Positions 9,827 to 18,406 of a stretch of 41,562 bases of DNA are shown in pieces. The position numbers and the translations under genes were made by a program. The DNA comes from Pelagibacterales bacterium SAG-MED48. Lineage in GTDB: Bacteria > Pseudomonadota > Alphaproteobacteria > Pelagibacterales > Pelagibacteraceae. The DNA lies in assembly GCA_014653375.1 (NCBI GenBank), contig JACWEP010000009.1, positions 1 through 41,562 of the forward strand, given 5' to 3'. Under the pieces are notes generated by a model. It had not been told where the DNA came from. It worked only from the letters and a program-made list of their open reading frames with translations, and ran no database searches. How positions within the stretch are numbered: position 1 is the first letter of the stretch; each line of letters starts with the position of its first letter.

Positions 9827-10651
9827 ATGACAGATAAAAAGCCTGAACTTAGTGACGCAATGAAAAAGAAGTTAGAACCTAAGAAATTCACTAAGAATCC
9901 TATTTTAGGAACAAAATTTACAATAGCAATTTCAAGTGCAAAAGGTGGTGTTGGAAAATCTACCTTTGCAACGAATCTTGCTTTAGCTTTAAAACAACTT
10001 GGATGCAAAGTTGGTTTACTAGATGCAGATATCTATGGTCCTTCAGTTCCAAAGATGTTTGATATTAATGAAAAGCCAAAAAGCGATGGTCAAAAATTAG
10101 AACCAATTACAAAATATGACATTCAATGCATGTCAATTGGTTTTTTAGCAGATCAACAAACCCCCATGATTTGGCGTGGCCCTATGGTTACAAGTGCGAT
10201 TAAAACTTTTACTCAAAAAGTTAGTTGGAAAGATTTAGATTTTATAATTGTTGATATGCCTCCTGGAACTGGAGATACACAGTTAACTTTTTCACAAGAG
10301 ATCAAAATGGATGGAGCAATCATAGTCTCTACTCCTCAAGAAGTAGCGTTATTAGATGTTAAAAGAGGAATTAAGATGTTTGATAAGCTTGGAGTAAAAA
10401 TATTGGGTTTAGTGGATAATATGAGTTTTTTTACTGGAGATGATGGCAAAAAATATAAAATCTTTGGTGAAGGTGGTGTTAAAAAAACTGCAGAAGAATT
10501 TCAAAAAGAATTTTTAGGAGAGATACCAATTAATCCAGAAGTTGGAAAATGTGGAGATGAAGGAAAGCCTATTGTTGAGGCTAATCCTGATCACGAAATT
10601 TCAAAAATATATTTAGATTTTGCTAAAAAGATTAAATCAACTTATCTTTAA
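9827..10651 (+). CDS. mrp: Mrp/NBP35-family P-loop ATPase, Fe-S cluster carrier
   Basis: A MinD/ParA-like ATPase that carries or inserts Fe-S clusters (also called ApbC). The deviant Walker A is [11 protein letters not shown] (residues 36-46 from this start), followed by [15 protein letters not shown], a switch II segment [13 protein letters not shown] and [12 protein letters not shown]. The frame is open to an ATG at 9776, but that directly abuts the divergent hflK start and leaves no promoter or ribosome-binding site, so I prefer ATG at 9827 (274 aa). The N-terminal MIP18/DUF59 domain of many Mrp proteins is absent. The C-terminal CPxC cluster-bridging motif is replaced by [18 protein letters not shown] recall alphaproteobacterial Mrp proteins often lacking it too. 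The 3' end overlaps thyX tail-to-tail by 20 bp. Confidence 0.9.
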   Translation: MTDKKPELSDAMKKKLEPKKFTKNPILGTKFTIAISSAKGGVGKSTFATNLALALKQLGCKVGLLDADIYGPSVPKMFDINEKPKSDGQKLEPITKYDIQCMSIGFLADQQTPMIWRGPMVTSAIKTFTQKVSWKDLDFIIVDMPPGTGDTQLTFSQEIKMDGAIIVSTPQEVALLDVKRGIKMFDKLGVKILGLVDNMSFFTGDDGKKYKIFGEGGVKKTAEEFQKEFLGEIPINPEVGKCGDEGKPIVEANPDHEISKIYLDFAKKIKSTYL

Positions 10652-11579
10652 GATCAAAAGCAATCATTAATTCGTTCCATTCCCTTTTAGATAAACCAGA
10701 ACTATCAACATCTACATTTTCACCTTTAATAAGTTTTTGGATAATTACTTTTCCTTTTGCAGAAACTTCTGTTCCGCCCACTCTATAATCCATAAATGCA
10801 TCATAAGTAATTGGAACCCATTTCTTTACAGTGTCTAGCATAATGTCTGCATAAACTCTTATTTCGTATTGTGCATGACTGTCTGCTCTTAATCTTAAAA
10901 AATTCATCAAATTTAATAAATCAGTTTTCCAATACCACTGTGTATAAGTGTTTAGAGTTAAATTCATTCTGGCAAGTTCTCTTGCTAAACCTTTTTTGTT
11001 TTCATCAATCGTTGATCCATCAAACCTCTCATTAAGCATAGTTTCATAATTATCATATGTTCTTTCTGAGTCATTTTTCAAAAGTTCTAATACTTCTTTA
11101 GCTTGTTCACCCTCTAAAACATCTCCTCTACCTTGTCTGTTACTTGAAGATTGAGCTGCTAGATTTTCTGCACTTGGTAAATAAAATTCTTTATCTAAAA
11201 TAGAGTACCTTGCAGAGTATTCATTTACATTTGCTGTTCTATGTCTAATCCATTGTCTAGCAATAAAAATTGGAAGCTTAACGTGATATTTAATTTCACA
11301 CATTTCAAATGGCGTGCTATGCCAATGCCTCATTAAATATTTAATTAGACCTGCATCAGTTGAAACTTTTTTAGTTCCTTTACCATAAGAAACTCTAGCT
11401 GATTGAACAATTGATGTATCATCGCCCATATAATCAACAACTCTTACAAAACCATGGTCTAATGCTGGCATTGCTTCGTATAAAATGTCCTCAAGTGCAG
11501 GAGCTGTAACTCTTTTTGTTTGATTCTGTTGAGACTGTTGTTCTTTAATCTCTTGAGTTTGTTCGCTAGTTAATTTCAT
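10632..11579 (-). CDS. thyX: Flavin-dependent thymidylate synthase
   Basis: Makes dTMP from dUMP using methylene-tetrahydrofolate, NADPH and FAD. The signature [11 protein letters not shown] (RHRx7S) is present after FIARQW, as are the conserved [22 protein letters not shown] and the C-terminal [24 protein letters not shown]. The frame is open upstream to 11702, but those 41 codons (starting [11 protein letters not shown]) are the antisense of the tmRNA acceptor piece and cannot be a real N-terminus. The correct start is ATG at 11579 (MKLTSEQTQ, 315 aa). It is divergent from ssrA and convergent with mrp (20-bp overlap). FolP in this window feeds the same folate pool. Confidence 0.94.
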   Translation of the reverse strand: MKLTSEQTQEIKEQQSQQNQTKRVTAPALEDILYEAMPALDHGFVRVVDYMGDDTSIVQSARVSYGKGTKKVSTDAGLIKYLMRHWHSTPFEMCEIKYHVKLPIFIARQWIRHRTANVNEYSARYSILDKEFYLPSAENLAAQSSSNRQGRGDVLEGEQAKEVLELLKNDSERTYDNYETMLNERFDGSTIDENKKGLARELARMNLTLNTYTQWYWKTDLLNLMNFLRLRADSHAQYEIRVYADIMLDTVKKWVPITYDAFMDYRVGGTEVSAKGKVIIQKLIKGENVDVDSSGLSKREWNELMIAFDLKDKLI

Positions 11580-11587
11580 GATTTTTA

Positions 11588-11615
11588 TTGAATCTCTTCT
11601 AAATGCTTTTATATT
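11588..11615 (+). promoter_or_regulatory. Candidate promoter of the permuted tmRNA gene
   Basis: TTGAAT (11588-11593) and TATATT (11610-11615) are separated by 16 bp. Transcription would begin near 11622, just at a leader hairpin GTTGG-TTTT-CCAAC (11622-11635) ahead of the tmRNA acceptor piece. It lies between the true thyX start and the RNA gene, where an ssrA promoter has to be. Evidence is motif and position only. Confidence 0.45.
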
Positions 11616-11621
11616 AATAAT

Positions 11622-11880
11622 GTTGGTTTTCCAACTATGACGATAAACGAATTTCGTAATAACCATTGCGGACGTGGGGGCAGTACCCACCACCTCCACC
11701 ATTGCAACTTATGGGGGTGAACTAGATTCGACGGGTGACTAAAGGCTATTCTTTTGTTCGGGATTGTTCCACCGTGACGGGCTAATTTATAATTGCTAAC
11801 GAAAGTTACGCACTTGCTGCCTAATTAACTTTGTTAATTAAGTAGACGGGGTCTGGGGCACCTGGCAACAGAACGCCCCT
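11622..11880 (+). ncRNA. ssrA: Circularly permuted two-piece tmRNA (alphaproteobacterial type)
   Basis: The upstream half is the acceptor piece: GCGGAC, a T arm GTGGG-GGCAGTA-CCCAC, then CACCTCC plus ACCA ending at 11701. After only 11 nt the coding piece starts at 11713 with GGGGGTG and the tmRNA hallmark AGATTCGACGGG. GGGGGUG pairs with CACCUCC across the permutation, giving a 7-bp acceptor stem with G3-U70, the alanine identity pair. The tag frame at 11795-11824 reads A-N-E-S-Y-A-L-A-A-stop. The stop lies in a perfect 8-bp hairpin (11822-11840), followed by an H-type pseudoknot (11852-11855 with 11869-11872; 11856-11859 with 11875-11878). tmRNA with SmpB rescues stalled ribosomes and tags the peptide for proteolysis. 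Outer ends are approximate. Confidence 0.95.
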
Positions 11881-11902
11881 TAAAAAAATTTTATTTTTTA
11901 AG
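11879..11902. terminator. Bidirectional AT-rich terminator between ssrA and ppdK
   Basis: CTTAAAAAA (11879-11887) and TTTTTTAAG (11894-11902) form a perfect 9-bp inverted repeat around a 6-nt loop. It lies just after the tmRNA coding piece and spans the ppdK stop codon (11891-11893). The GC-rich pseudoknot of the RNA followed by A/T tracts could terminate the plus strand, and the same element can serve the convergent ppdK transcript. The stem is AT-only apart from its end pair, so strength is uncertain. Confidence 0.55.
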
Positions 11903-14548
11903 TTCTGCCTGAGCAGCAGCTAATCTTGCGACTGGAACTCTGTAAGGTGAACAAGAAACATAATCCAATCCAGCCTTAGAGCAAAATTCAATACTTTTAG
12001 GGTCTCCACCATGCTCACCACAAATTCCAAGTTTCAATTTTTTATTTTGACTTTTTCCTTTTGCAACAGCAATTTCCACTAATTCTGCAACACCATCATC
12101 TATTGAAACAAATGGATCAATTGAAAAAATTTTGTTGTCTAAATAATCATTTAAAAATTTTCCACTATCATCTCTGCTGATACCAAAAGTTGATTGTGTT
12201 AAATCATTAGTTCCAAAACTAAAAAATTCAGCGTGTTTTGCTATTTCTTTTGCTTTAATTGCTGCTCTTGGAAGCTCAATCATGGTTCCAACCATAAATT
12301 CAATCTTTAATTTATATTGTTTTTGAACTTCGCTTGCTATTCTAATTACTAACTCTTTCATTATTTTTATTTCTGCTTCAGTAGAAACAAGTGGGATCAT
12401 AATTTCTGGAAATGCAGATTTTATTTTTTTATTTTTAAGCTCAACTAATGCTTCAAATATAGCTCTACACTGCATTTCATAAATTTCTGGAAAAGATATT
12501 CCAAGTCTACAACCTCTGTGACCTAGCATTGGGTTTTGTTCGTGTAGTTCTTCTATTCTTGATTCTACTTCTTTGACTGGAAGGCTCACTACCTTTGCAA
12601 CTTCATTAATTTCTTTATCTGTGCGCGGTAAAAATTCATGTAATGGAGGATCTAACAATCTAACTGTAACTGGCAAGCCACTCATTATCTTAAAAATTTC
12701 TACAAAATCTTTTTTTTGATGAGGTAAAAGTTTTTCAAGAGCTATGGCTCTATCTTCTTTAGTTTTGGATAAGATCATTTCTCTAACTGATAAAATTCTT
12801 TCTTCGTCAAAAAACATGTGTTCTGTTCGACAAAGACCAATACCTTCAGCACCAAAACTTTTAGCTGTTTTTGTATCTTTGGGTGTTTCAGAATTAGTTC
12901 TTATATCTAATTTTCTAAAACCATCAGCCCAAGACATTAGCTTTGAAAAATCTCCTGAAATTTCAGGTTTAACAGTTGCTACACTTCCAGAAATAACTCT
13001 GCCAGTAGACCCATCAATAGTTATAATTTCACCTTCTTTAATTTCCATTGAGGAAGTTTTAAATGTTTTATTTTCATAATTAATATCAATTTCACTTGAA
13101 CCAGAAACACATGGTCTACCCATTCCCCTTGCAACTACTGCTGCATGGCTTGTCATACCACCTCTTGCAGTTAAAATTCCTTTAGCAGCATGCATTCCTT
13201 GAATATCTTCTGGTGACGTCTCCACTCTAACTAAAATTGTATCTTGCATCATTCCAGTCAGTCTTTCTGCTTCTTCCGACGTAAAGACCACTTTTCCACT
13301 TGCTGCACCTGGAGATGCAGGAAGTCCATTTGCTATAACATTTATTGAACTTTTTTCATCTAAAGTAGGATGAAGTAAAGTATCTAAAGAATTAGGATCA
13401 ATTCTTAACACTGCTTCTTTTTTTGAAATCAATTTTTCTTTAACCATATCAACAGCAATTTTTACTCCTGATTTAGCTGTTCTTTTTCCTGATCTTGTTT
13501 GAAGCATCCATAACTTTTTATTTTCAACAGTAAACTCAACATCTTGCATATCCCTATAATGCTTTTCCAATTTTTTTAATATTTTATGAAGTTGTCTATA
13601 AACATTGGGCATAACTTCTTCCATTGAGGCATCTTTTACTTTTGCTTGTTGTCTTGCTTTTTTTGTAATGTATTGAGGAGTTCTTGTCCCTGCCACAACA
13701 TCTTCTCCTTGTGCATTTATTAAATATTCTCCATATATGTCGTTTGAGCCATCTGATGGATTTCTAGTAAATACTACACCAGTTGCGCAGTCTTCACCCA
13801 TATTGCCAAATACCATTGACTGAACATTAACTGCCGTTCCCCATTCAGCTGGAATTTGGTTCAATTTTCTATAAATTTTTGCTCTATTGCTCTCCCACGA
13901 TAAAAATACTGCACTAATTGCTCCCAACAACTGATCAAAAACATTTTGAGGAAAACTTTTTTTAGTTTTTTCTTTAACAGTTCTTTTAAAATCTACTATT
14001 AATCCATCCCAATCACTTTCATCTAGATCAGTATCTAAAAGAACGCCTTTAGTAAGTTTGTAATTTTCAATTAATTCTTCAAAATGATAACTCTCAACTC
14101 CCATCACCACATTACCATACATTTGAATAAATCTTCTATAGCTATCTTTAGCAAATCTTCCATTAGAAGTTTTTAAAGCCAGTGCTTTAACAGTTTTGTC
14201 ATTTAAACCAAGGTTTAAAATTGTATCCATCATTCCTGGCATTGATACTCTAGCTCCTGATCGAACAGAAAGGAGTAATGGATTTTTTAAATCTCCAAAT
14301 TTTTTTTTAACATCCTTTTCAACAATTTTTAACTCTGTTTTAATTTGATTGACTAAATTTTTATTTAATTTTTTTTTATCTTTGTAAAAAAATTCGCATA
14401 CTTTAGTTGAAATTGTAAAACCTGGTGGAACTGGAAGACCCATTCTTCCCATTTCAGAAAGATTAGCACCCTTTCCTCCTAGAAAATTTTTAGGGTTTTT
14501 TATCTTTTTGCTGTCTTTAGATTTAAAATTTAAAATAAGTTTTTTCAT
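11891..14548 (-). CDS. ppdK: Pyruvate, phosphate dikinase
   Basis: Interconverts pyruvate + ATP + Pi and PEP + AMP + PPi. The 885-residue length fits the family. In order: N-terminal ATP-grasp nucleotide domain (GGKGANLSEMGRMGLPVPPGFTIST; LSVRSGARVSMPGMMDTILNLG), central phosphohistidine domain with catalytic His468 in GGMTSHAAVVARGMG, and C-terminal PEP/pyruvate barrel (GLCRTEHMFF, GHRGCRLGIS, SFGTNDLTQSTFG, CGEHGGDPKS). The ATG overlaps the glyS stop by one base (TAATG), pointing to coupled translation. In SAR11, where classical glycolysis is patchy, this enzyme probably works toward PEP for gluconeogenesis; that physiological role is inference. Confidence 0.96.
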   Translation of the reverse strand: MKKLILNFKSKDSKKIKNPKNFLGGKGANLSEMGRMGLPVPPGFTISTKVCEFFYKDKKKLNKNLVNQIKTELKIVEKDVKKKFGDLKNPLLLSVRSGARVSMPGMMDTILNLGLNDKTVKALALKTSNGRFAKDSYRRFIQMYGNVVMGVESYHFEELIENYKLTKGVLLDTDLDESDWDGLIVDFKRTVKEKTKKSFPQNVFDQLLGAISAVFLSWESNRAKIYRKLNQIPAEWGTAVNVQSMVFGNMGEDCATGVVFTRNPSDGSNDIYGEYLINAQGEDVVAGTRTPQYITKKARQQAKVKDASMEEVMPNVYRQLHKILKKLEKHYRDMQDVEFTVENKKLWMLQTRSGKRTAKSGVKIAVDMVKEKLISKKEAVLRIDPNSLDTLLHPTLDEKSSINVIANGLPASPGAASGKVVFTSEEAERLTGMMQDTILVRVETSPEDIQGMHAAKGILTARGGMTSHAAVVARGMGRPCVSGSSEIDINYENKTFKTSSMEIKEGEIITIDGSTGRVISGSVATVKPEISGDFSKLMSWADGFRKLDIRTNSETPKDTKTAKSFGAEGIGLCRTEHMFFDEERILSVREMILSKTKEDRAIALEKLLPHQKKDFVEIFKIMSGLPVTVRLLDPPLHEFLPRTDKEINEVAKVVSLPVKEVESRIEELHEQNPMLGHRGCRLGISFPEIYEMQCRAIFEALVELKNKKIKSAFPEIMIPLVSTEAEIKIMKELVIRIASEVQKQYKLKIEFMVGTMIELPRAAIKAKEIAKHAEFFSFGTNDLTQSTFGISRDDSGKFLNDYLDNKIFSIDPFVSIDDGVAELVEIAVAKGKSQNKKLKLGICGEHGGDPKSIEFCSKAGLDYVSCSPYRVPVARLAAAQAELKK

Positions 14549-16614
14549 TAATGGGAATCAATTAGAGAAAAATTAACATAATTATCAAATGTTTTACACA
14601 ACATTTGAATTAGTTCTAGCCTATTTTTTTTTATTGTTTGATCATCTTCATTTACTATTACATTATCAAAAAAATCAAAAATTACTTTTTTAGCCTCAGC
14701 TAGATTAGCCAGCGATTGTTCAAAATTTTCATCTTTATTTATACTTAAAAAATACTTTCTTAACTCATTAATCTTTTTAAATAAATTTTTTTCAAGCTCA
14801 GTTTTAAAAATACCAGGGTCAGTTGTATTCGATAGTTCCACACTAAGCTTGTCTAGCTCACTATCCAATATATTTGAAGCTCTTTTGTAACTAGATATAA
14901 GGTCAATTCCGTTTTGTTTATTAATTATCTTATTTAAACTTTTTGCTTTACCAAAAATAATTACAAATTTATCTGGATTATTATAGTTTGTTGAAGCCTG
15001 AATAATATCGTGTCGAATTTTCTCTTCTTTCATGTAAAATTTTAATCTATCCATTAAAAAATCAGATAATTCTTTTTGTAGAAATTCATTGCCAAATTTA
15101 AATCCTTGATCCGTATATAAACTTGATGAATAACTAATTAAGTCTCTTATTTTAAAATCTTTTTTGTTTTCAATTATTATTTTTACTATTCCTAAAGCCT
15201 GTCTTCTTAGGGCAAATGGATCTTTTGAGCTGGTTGGTTTCTGATTGATCCCAAAAAATCCTACTAGTGTGTCTATTTTATCTGCTAAGGAAAGTGCAAT
15301 ACTGTAAGGTTTTTTTGGTACTTTGGAGTTTAAACCAATTGGTAAATATTGCTCGCTTATAGCAAGAGATATCTCTTTTTCAAAACCTTGTTCATTGGCA
15401 AAATAACCACCCATAATTCCTTGTAGTTCTGGGAATTCTCCTACAAGTTCAGACACTAAATCTACTTTACAAATTGATGCAGATAATTCGACTTTTTCTT
15501 TGCTAATTAATAACTCATCTGAAAGCATTCCTCCAAGCTTTCGCATTCTTTGAACTTTATCAAAATATGTTCCTAATCCTTTAAAATAATTCATTGATTT
15601 TAATTTTGAGACTCTTTTTACTAAATTTTGAGATTTATCTTTTTCCCAGAAAAATTCAGCATCACTTAATCTTGCCTCTACAACTCTTTCATTTCCTAAT
15701 TTTATAAAACCTTTTTTATCTTGTTTGTTTGTAATAACTAAAAACTCATTAGTAATATTTCCCTTTTGATCAAAAGTTGGAAAATATTTTTGATGATATT
15801 GCATTGTTATAATTAAAATTTCTTTTGGAATATTAAGAAATTTTCTATCAAACTCACAAACTATTACATTTGGTTGATCTGTTAAATCAACAACTTCATC
15901 AAGCAGCTTGGGGTTATTTTCAATTTTTATATTTTTTTTATTTGAAATTTCGTTGAACTTTTTTTCAATTAAATTTTTTCGTTGTTTGTGATCAATAACA
16001 ATATTCATCTTTTTAAAGAAGTTTGAGTATTCCTTAAAATCATTAAAAATTTTTTTCTGTTCTTCAAACTCTTTATCAATAAATGTTGAATTTGATGAAG
16101 ATAGGTGATGAAAACTAAAAGTTAATTTTTTTTTATTGAATATAGCTAATATTGATTTTAATGGTCTGCCCCAATTAAAATCAAATTCACCCCATCGCAT
16201 TGATTTTTTCCATTGAATTTTTTGTAATATTAAAGGTATAGATTCTTCCAATAATTCGTGTGTATTAAGTTTTGTTGGTTTTGTTTTAAAAAAATAAAAC
16301 TCTCCTTTATCTATTTTCTTTTTAAACAGATCTTTTTTAGAGATATCATTTGATCTAATAAATCCTTCTAGTGCAATTTCGGGTGCATTTATATTGGGTC
16401 CTTTAATTTCTTCAGATTTCAAAACTACTTGTTTTGGAAGACCTTCAAAAACAAGTATCATTCTATTTGGTGTTGAATATGATGAGCTTTTTTTGAAAGA
16501 AACAAATTTCTCATTAAATAATTTATTGAAACTATCTAACAAATCTTCACGTAAATTTTTTTGAAGAGACGAAGGTATTTCCTCGCTAAATAATTCTAGA
16601 AAAAATTCAGACAT
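14548..16614 (-). CDS. glyS: Glycyl-tRNA synthetase, beta subunit
   Basis: The 688-residue beta chain of the bacterial heterotetrameric (alpha2beta2) GlyRS, which binds tRNA-Gly. It starts with the standard EFFLELFSEEIPS and has MRWGEFDFNWGRPLKSILAIF, NEFLVITN, RVVEARLSDAEFFWEKD, FPELQGIMGGYFA and DKIDTLVGFF, all conserved in GlyS. The C-terminal anticodon-binding-like region is present. Its ATG abuts the glyQ stop (16614/16615) and its stop overlaps the ppdK start, so glyQ-glyS-ppdK is almost certainly one transcript. It is more Lys/Asn-rich than most homologues, as expected at this base composition. Confidence 0.96.
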   Translation of the reverse strand: MSEFFLELFSEEIPSSLQKNLREDLLDSFNKLFNEKFVSFKKSSSYSTPNRMILVFEGLPKQVVLKSEEIKGPNINAPEIALEGFIRSNDISKKDLFKKKIDKGEFYFFKTKPTKLNTHELLEESIPLILQKIQWKKSMRWGEFDFNWGRPLKSILAIFNKKKLTFSFHHLSSSNSTFIDKEFEEQKKIFNDFKEYSNFFKKMNIVIDHKQRKNLIEKKFNEISNKKNIKIENNPKLLDEVVDLTDQPNVIVCEFDRKFLNIPKEILIITMQYHQKYFPTFDQKGNITNEFLVITNKQDKKGFIKLGNERVVEARLSDAEFFWEKDKSQNLVKRVSKLKSMNYFKGLGTYFDKVQRMRKLGGMLSDELLISKEKVELSASICKVDLVSELVGEFPELQGIMGGYFANEQGFEKEISLAISEQYLPIGLNSKVPKKPYSIALSLADKIDTLVGFFGINQKPTSSKDPFALRRQALGIVKIIIENKKDFKIRDLISYSSSLYTDQGFKFGNEFLQKELSDFLMDRLKFYMKEEKIRHDIIQASTNYNNPDKFVIIFGKAKSLNKIINKQNGIDLISSYKRASNILDSELDKLSVELSNTTDPGIFKTELEKNLFKKINELRKYFLSINKDENFEQSLANLAEAKKVIFDFFDNVIVNEDDQTIKKNRLELIQMLCKTFDNYVNFSLIDSH

Positions 16615-17496
16615 TTAATTTTGACTATTTAACCAAATTCCTGCAGCAGCTTTTGTGATATCTCGAATTCTACCTATATATCCAGCTCTTTGAGCTACAC
16701 TTATTGCTCCACGAGCATCTAAAATATTAAATACATGGCTTGCTTTTAAGCATTGATCATAAGCAGGTAATGAAAGTTTTTTTTCTGTAAGAGATTTTGC
16801 TTCCATTTCATGCATATCGAACATTTTTAATAAATTATCTACATTTGCATGTTCAAAATTGTATGCTGAGAATTCTTTTTCTGCTTGATGAAAAATATCT
16901 TGATATTTCACCTCTTCATCATTCCATAATAAATCATACACATTTTTTTGCTGCTGTGTAAACATGCATATTCTTTCTAAACCATATGTAATTTCTACTG
17001 AAACAGGTTTGCATTCAAATCCTGCCATTTGCTGAAAATACGTAAATTGTGTTATTTCCATACCATCACACCACACTTCCCAACCTAAACCAGCCGCACC
17101 TAATGTTGGACTTTCCCAGTCATCTTCTACAAATCTAATATCGTGTTCATTATGTTCAATGCCAATTACTGACAAACTATTAAGGTATAACTTTTTTATA
17201 TTATCCGGTGAAGGTTTTATCAAAACTTGAAACTGATAATAATGCTGAAGTCTATTTGGATTGTCACCATATCTCCCATCCGTTGGCCTTCTTGATGGTT
17301 GAACATAAGCAGCTTTCCATGGCTTTGGACCAAGTGATCGAAGTGTGGTAGCTGGATGAAATGTACCAGCACCGACCTCCATATCATATGGTTGTAAAAT
17401 AACACATCCTTTTTTACTCCAGAACTTTTGAAGATTTAAAATTGTTTCTTGAAATGATTGGATTTTTTTTATTGGTTTTTTTATTTTAGAAACCAT
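16615..17496 (-). CDS. glyQ: Glycyl-tRNA synthetase, alpha subunit
   Basis: The catalytic alpha chain. Conserved blocks are [68 protein letters not shown] and [18 protein letters not shown], followed by the ITYGLERI segment. The frame is open to an ATG at 17520, but ATG at 17496 (MVSKIKK, 293 aa) gives a family-like N-terminus and cuts the overlap with the preceding sppA-like gene from 35 to 11 bp. AAAGAT 1 nt before it is a weak ribosome-binding site. Either way the start sits inside the end of the peptidase gene, so expression depends on read-through from it. Confidence 0.95.
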   Translation of the reverse strand: MVSKIKKPIKKIQSFQETILNLQKFWSKKGCVILQPYDMEVGAGTFHPATTLRSLGPKPWKAAYVQPSRRPTDGRYGDNPNRLQHYYQFQVLIKPSPDNIKKLYLNSLSVIGIEHNEHDIRFVEDDWESPTLGAAGLGWEVWCDGMEITQFTYFQQMAGFECKPVSVEITYGLERICMFTQQQKNVYDLLWNDEEVKYQDIFHQAEKEFSAYNFEHANVDNLLKMFDMHEMEAKSLTEKKLSLPAYDQCLKASHVFNILDARGAISVAQRAGYIGRIRDITKAAAGIWLNSQN

Positions 17497-18292
17497 ATCT
17501 TTGCCAGATTGACCTTTCATCTAAGATGTTAGCTAATTGATCTACTTGATTGCTCGAAGATGAAATTTTTTGACTTAACCAACCCTTAGATTTTTCAAAT
17601 TTTTTAATTACCACATCATCACCGAATTTTTCTTTTAAAATTTCATGTGCATTTCCAATTCCATCTATTAATCCTAAATCTTTTGCTTTACTGCCTGACC
17701 AAAATTCTCCTGAGAACAGTTCTATCTCAGATTTGTTTAGCTTGGATCCTCTGCTTTCTTCGACTACATCTATAAAATCTTTATGTAAATCTAATTGTAT
17801 TCTTTTTAATCTTTCAATATCCTCGTTCTTTTCATCAAGAAAAGGGTCTAATGTACTTTTATTTTTTCCAGCAGTATGTACTCTTCTTTCAACACCAATC
17901 TTTTTAATTAATTCTGTAAAACCAAATGAGGAATAAATTACACCAATAGATCCTATTATTGAACTTGAGTTGGCATAGATTTCATCACCAGCACAAGAAA
18001 TAAGATACCCACCAGATGCTGCTACATCTTCAGCAAATACAATTACTTTTTTTTTATTCTTTTTTGCTTCTTGTCTAATAAAACTATAAATTAAATGAGA
18101 CTGCACGGGTGATCCACCAGGAGAATTTATTGTAATAGCAACGCAAGCAGCCTTTTTAAGAGAAAAAGCCTTTTTTATAAGCTCTTCTTGTCCTGCAAAA
18201 TCAATACCTTGTTTGAATTTTCCAGCATTTCCTATAACTCCACTTAATTTTAAATGGGCTACAATCTTTTTCTTTTTAAAAAAAGAGAACAT
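17486..18292 (-). CDS. sppA: S49-family signal-peptide/membrane peptidase (SppA/SohB-like)
   Basis: A 268-residue S49 serine peptidase. The nucleophile is Ser93 in [11 protein letters not shown] and the general base is Lys145 in [11 protein letters not shown], a Ser-Lys dyad. Conserved [10 protein letters not shown] (residues 53-62) and [10 protein letters not shown] are present. It is a half-length, single-domain form. The N-terminus goes straight from [10 protein letters not shown] into the first strand ([11 protein letters not shown]) and has no clear membrane anchor, unlike E. coli SppA or SohB. AAGGA lies about 7 nt before the ATG, so the start looks right. Expected role: clearing leftover signal peptides or membrane fragments. 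sppA is used as a family label. Confidence 0.87.
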   Translation of the reverse strand: MFSFFKKKKIVAHLKLSGVIGNAGKFKQGIDFAGQEELIKKAFSLKKAACVAITINSPGGSPVQSHLIYSFIRQEAKKNKKKVIVFAEDVAASGGYLISCAGDEIYANSSSIIGSIGVIYSSFGFTELIKKIGVERRVHTAGKNKSTLDPFLDEKNEDIERLKRIQLDLHKDFIDVVEESRGSKLNKSEIELFSGEFWSGSKAKDLGLIDGIGNAHEILKEKFGDDVVIKKFEKSKGWLSQKISSSSNQVDQLANILDERSIWQRYGF

Positions 18293-18406
18293 TATTATTC
18301 CTTATAGAATTATTAATTGAATATATAGAGTACTTATAATTGAAGAATTAGGTGCGTCAATTGATAAGTAATATATAAAACTTAATTATACTAATTTAAT
18401 TAAATA

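Noticed and set aside
9679-10008. A 109-codon minus-strand frame crossing the hflK/mrp divergent gap
   Set aside because: It overlaps both well-supported genes, shares no features with known proteins and would remove the only promoter space for either gene.
12744-13079. A 111-codon plus-strand frame opposite ppdK
   Set aside because: It is fully contained in the conserved phosphohistidine/barrel part of ppdK and has no recognisable start signal or motif.
18293-18406. Riboswitch or small RNA in the sppA-like/ispB divergent gap
   Set aside because: The 114 bp are AT-rich with no stable stem. I see only weak promoter-like boxes and an AAGGA site for the peptidase gene.
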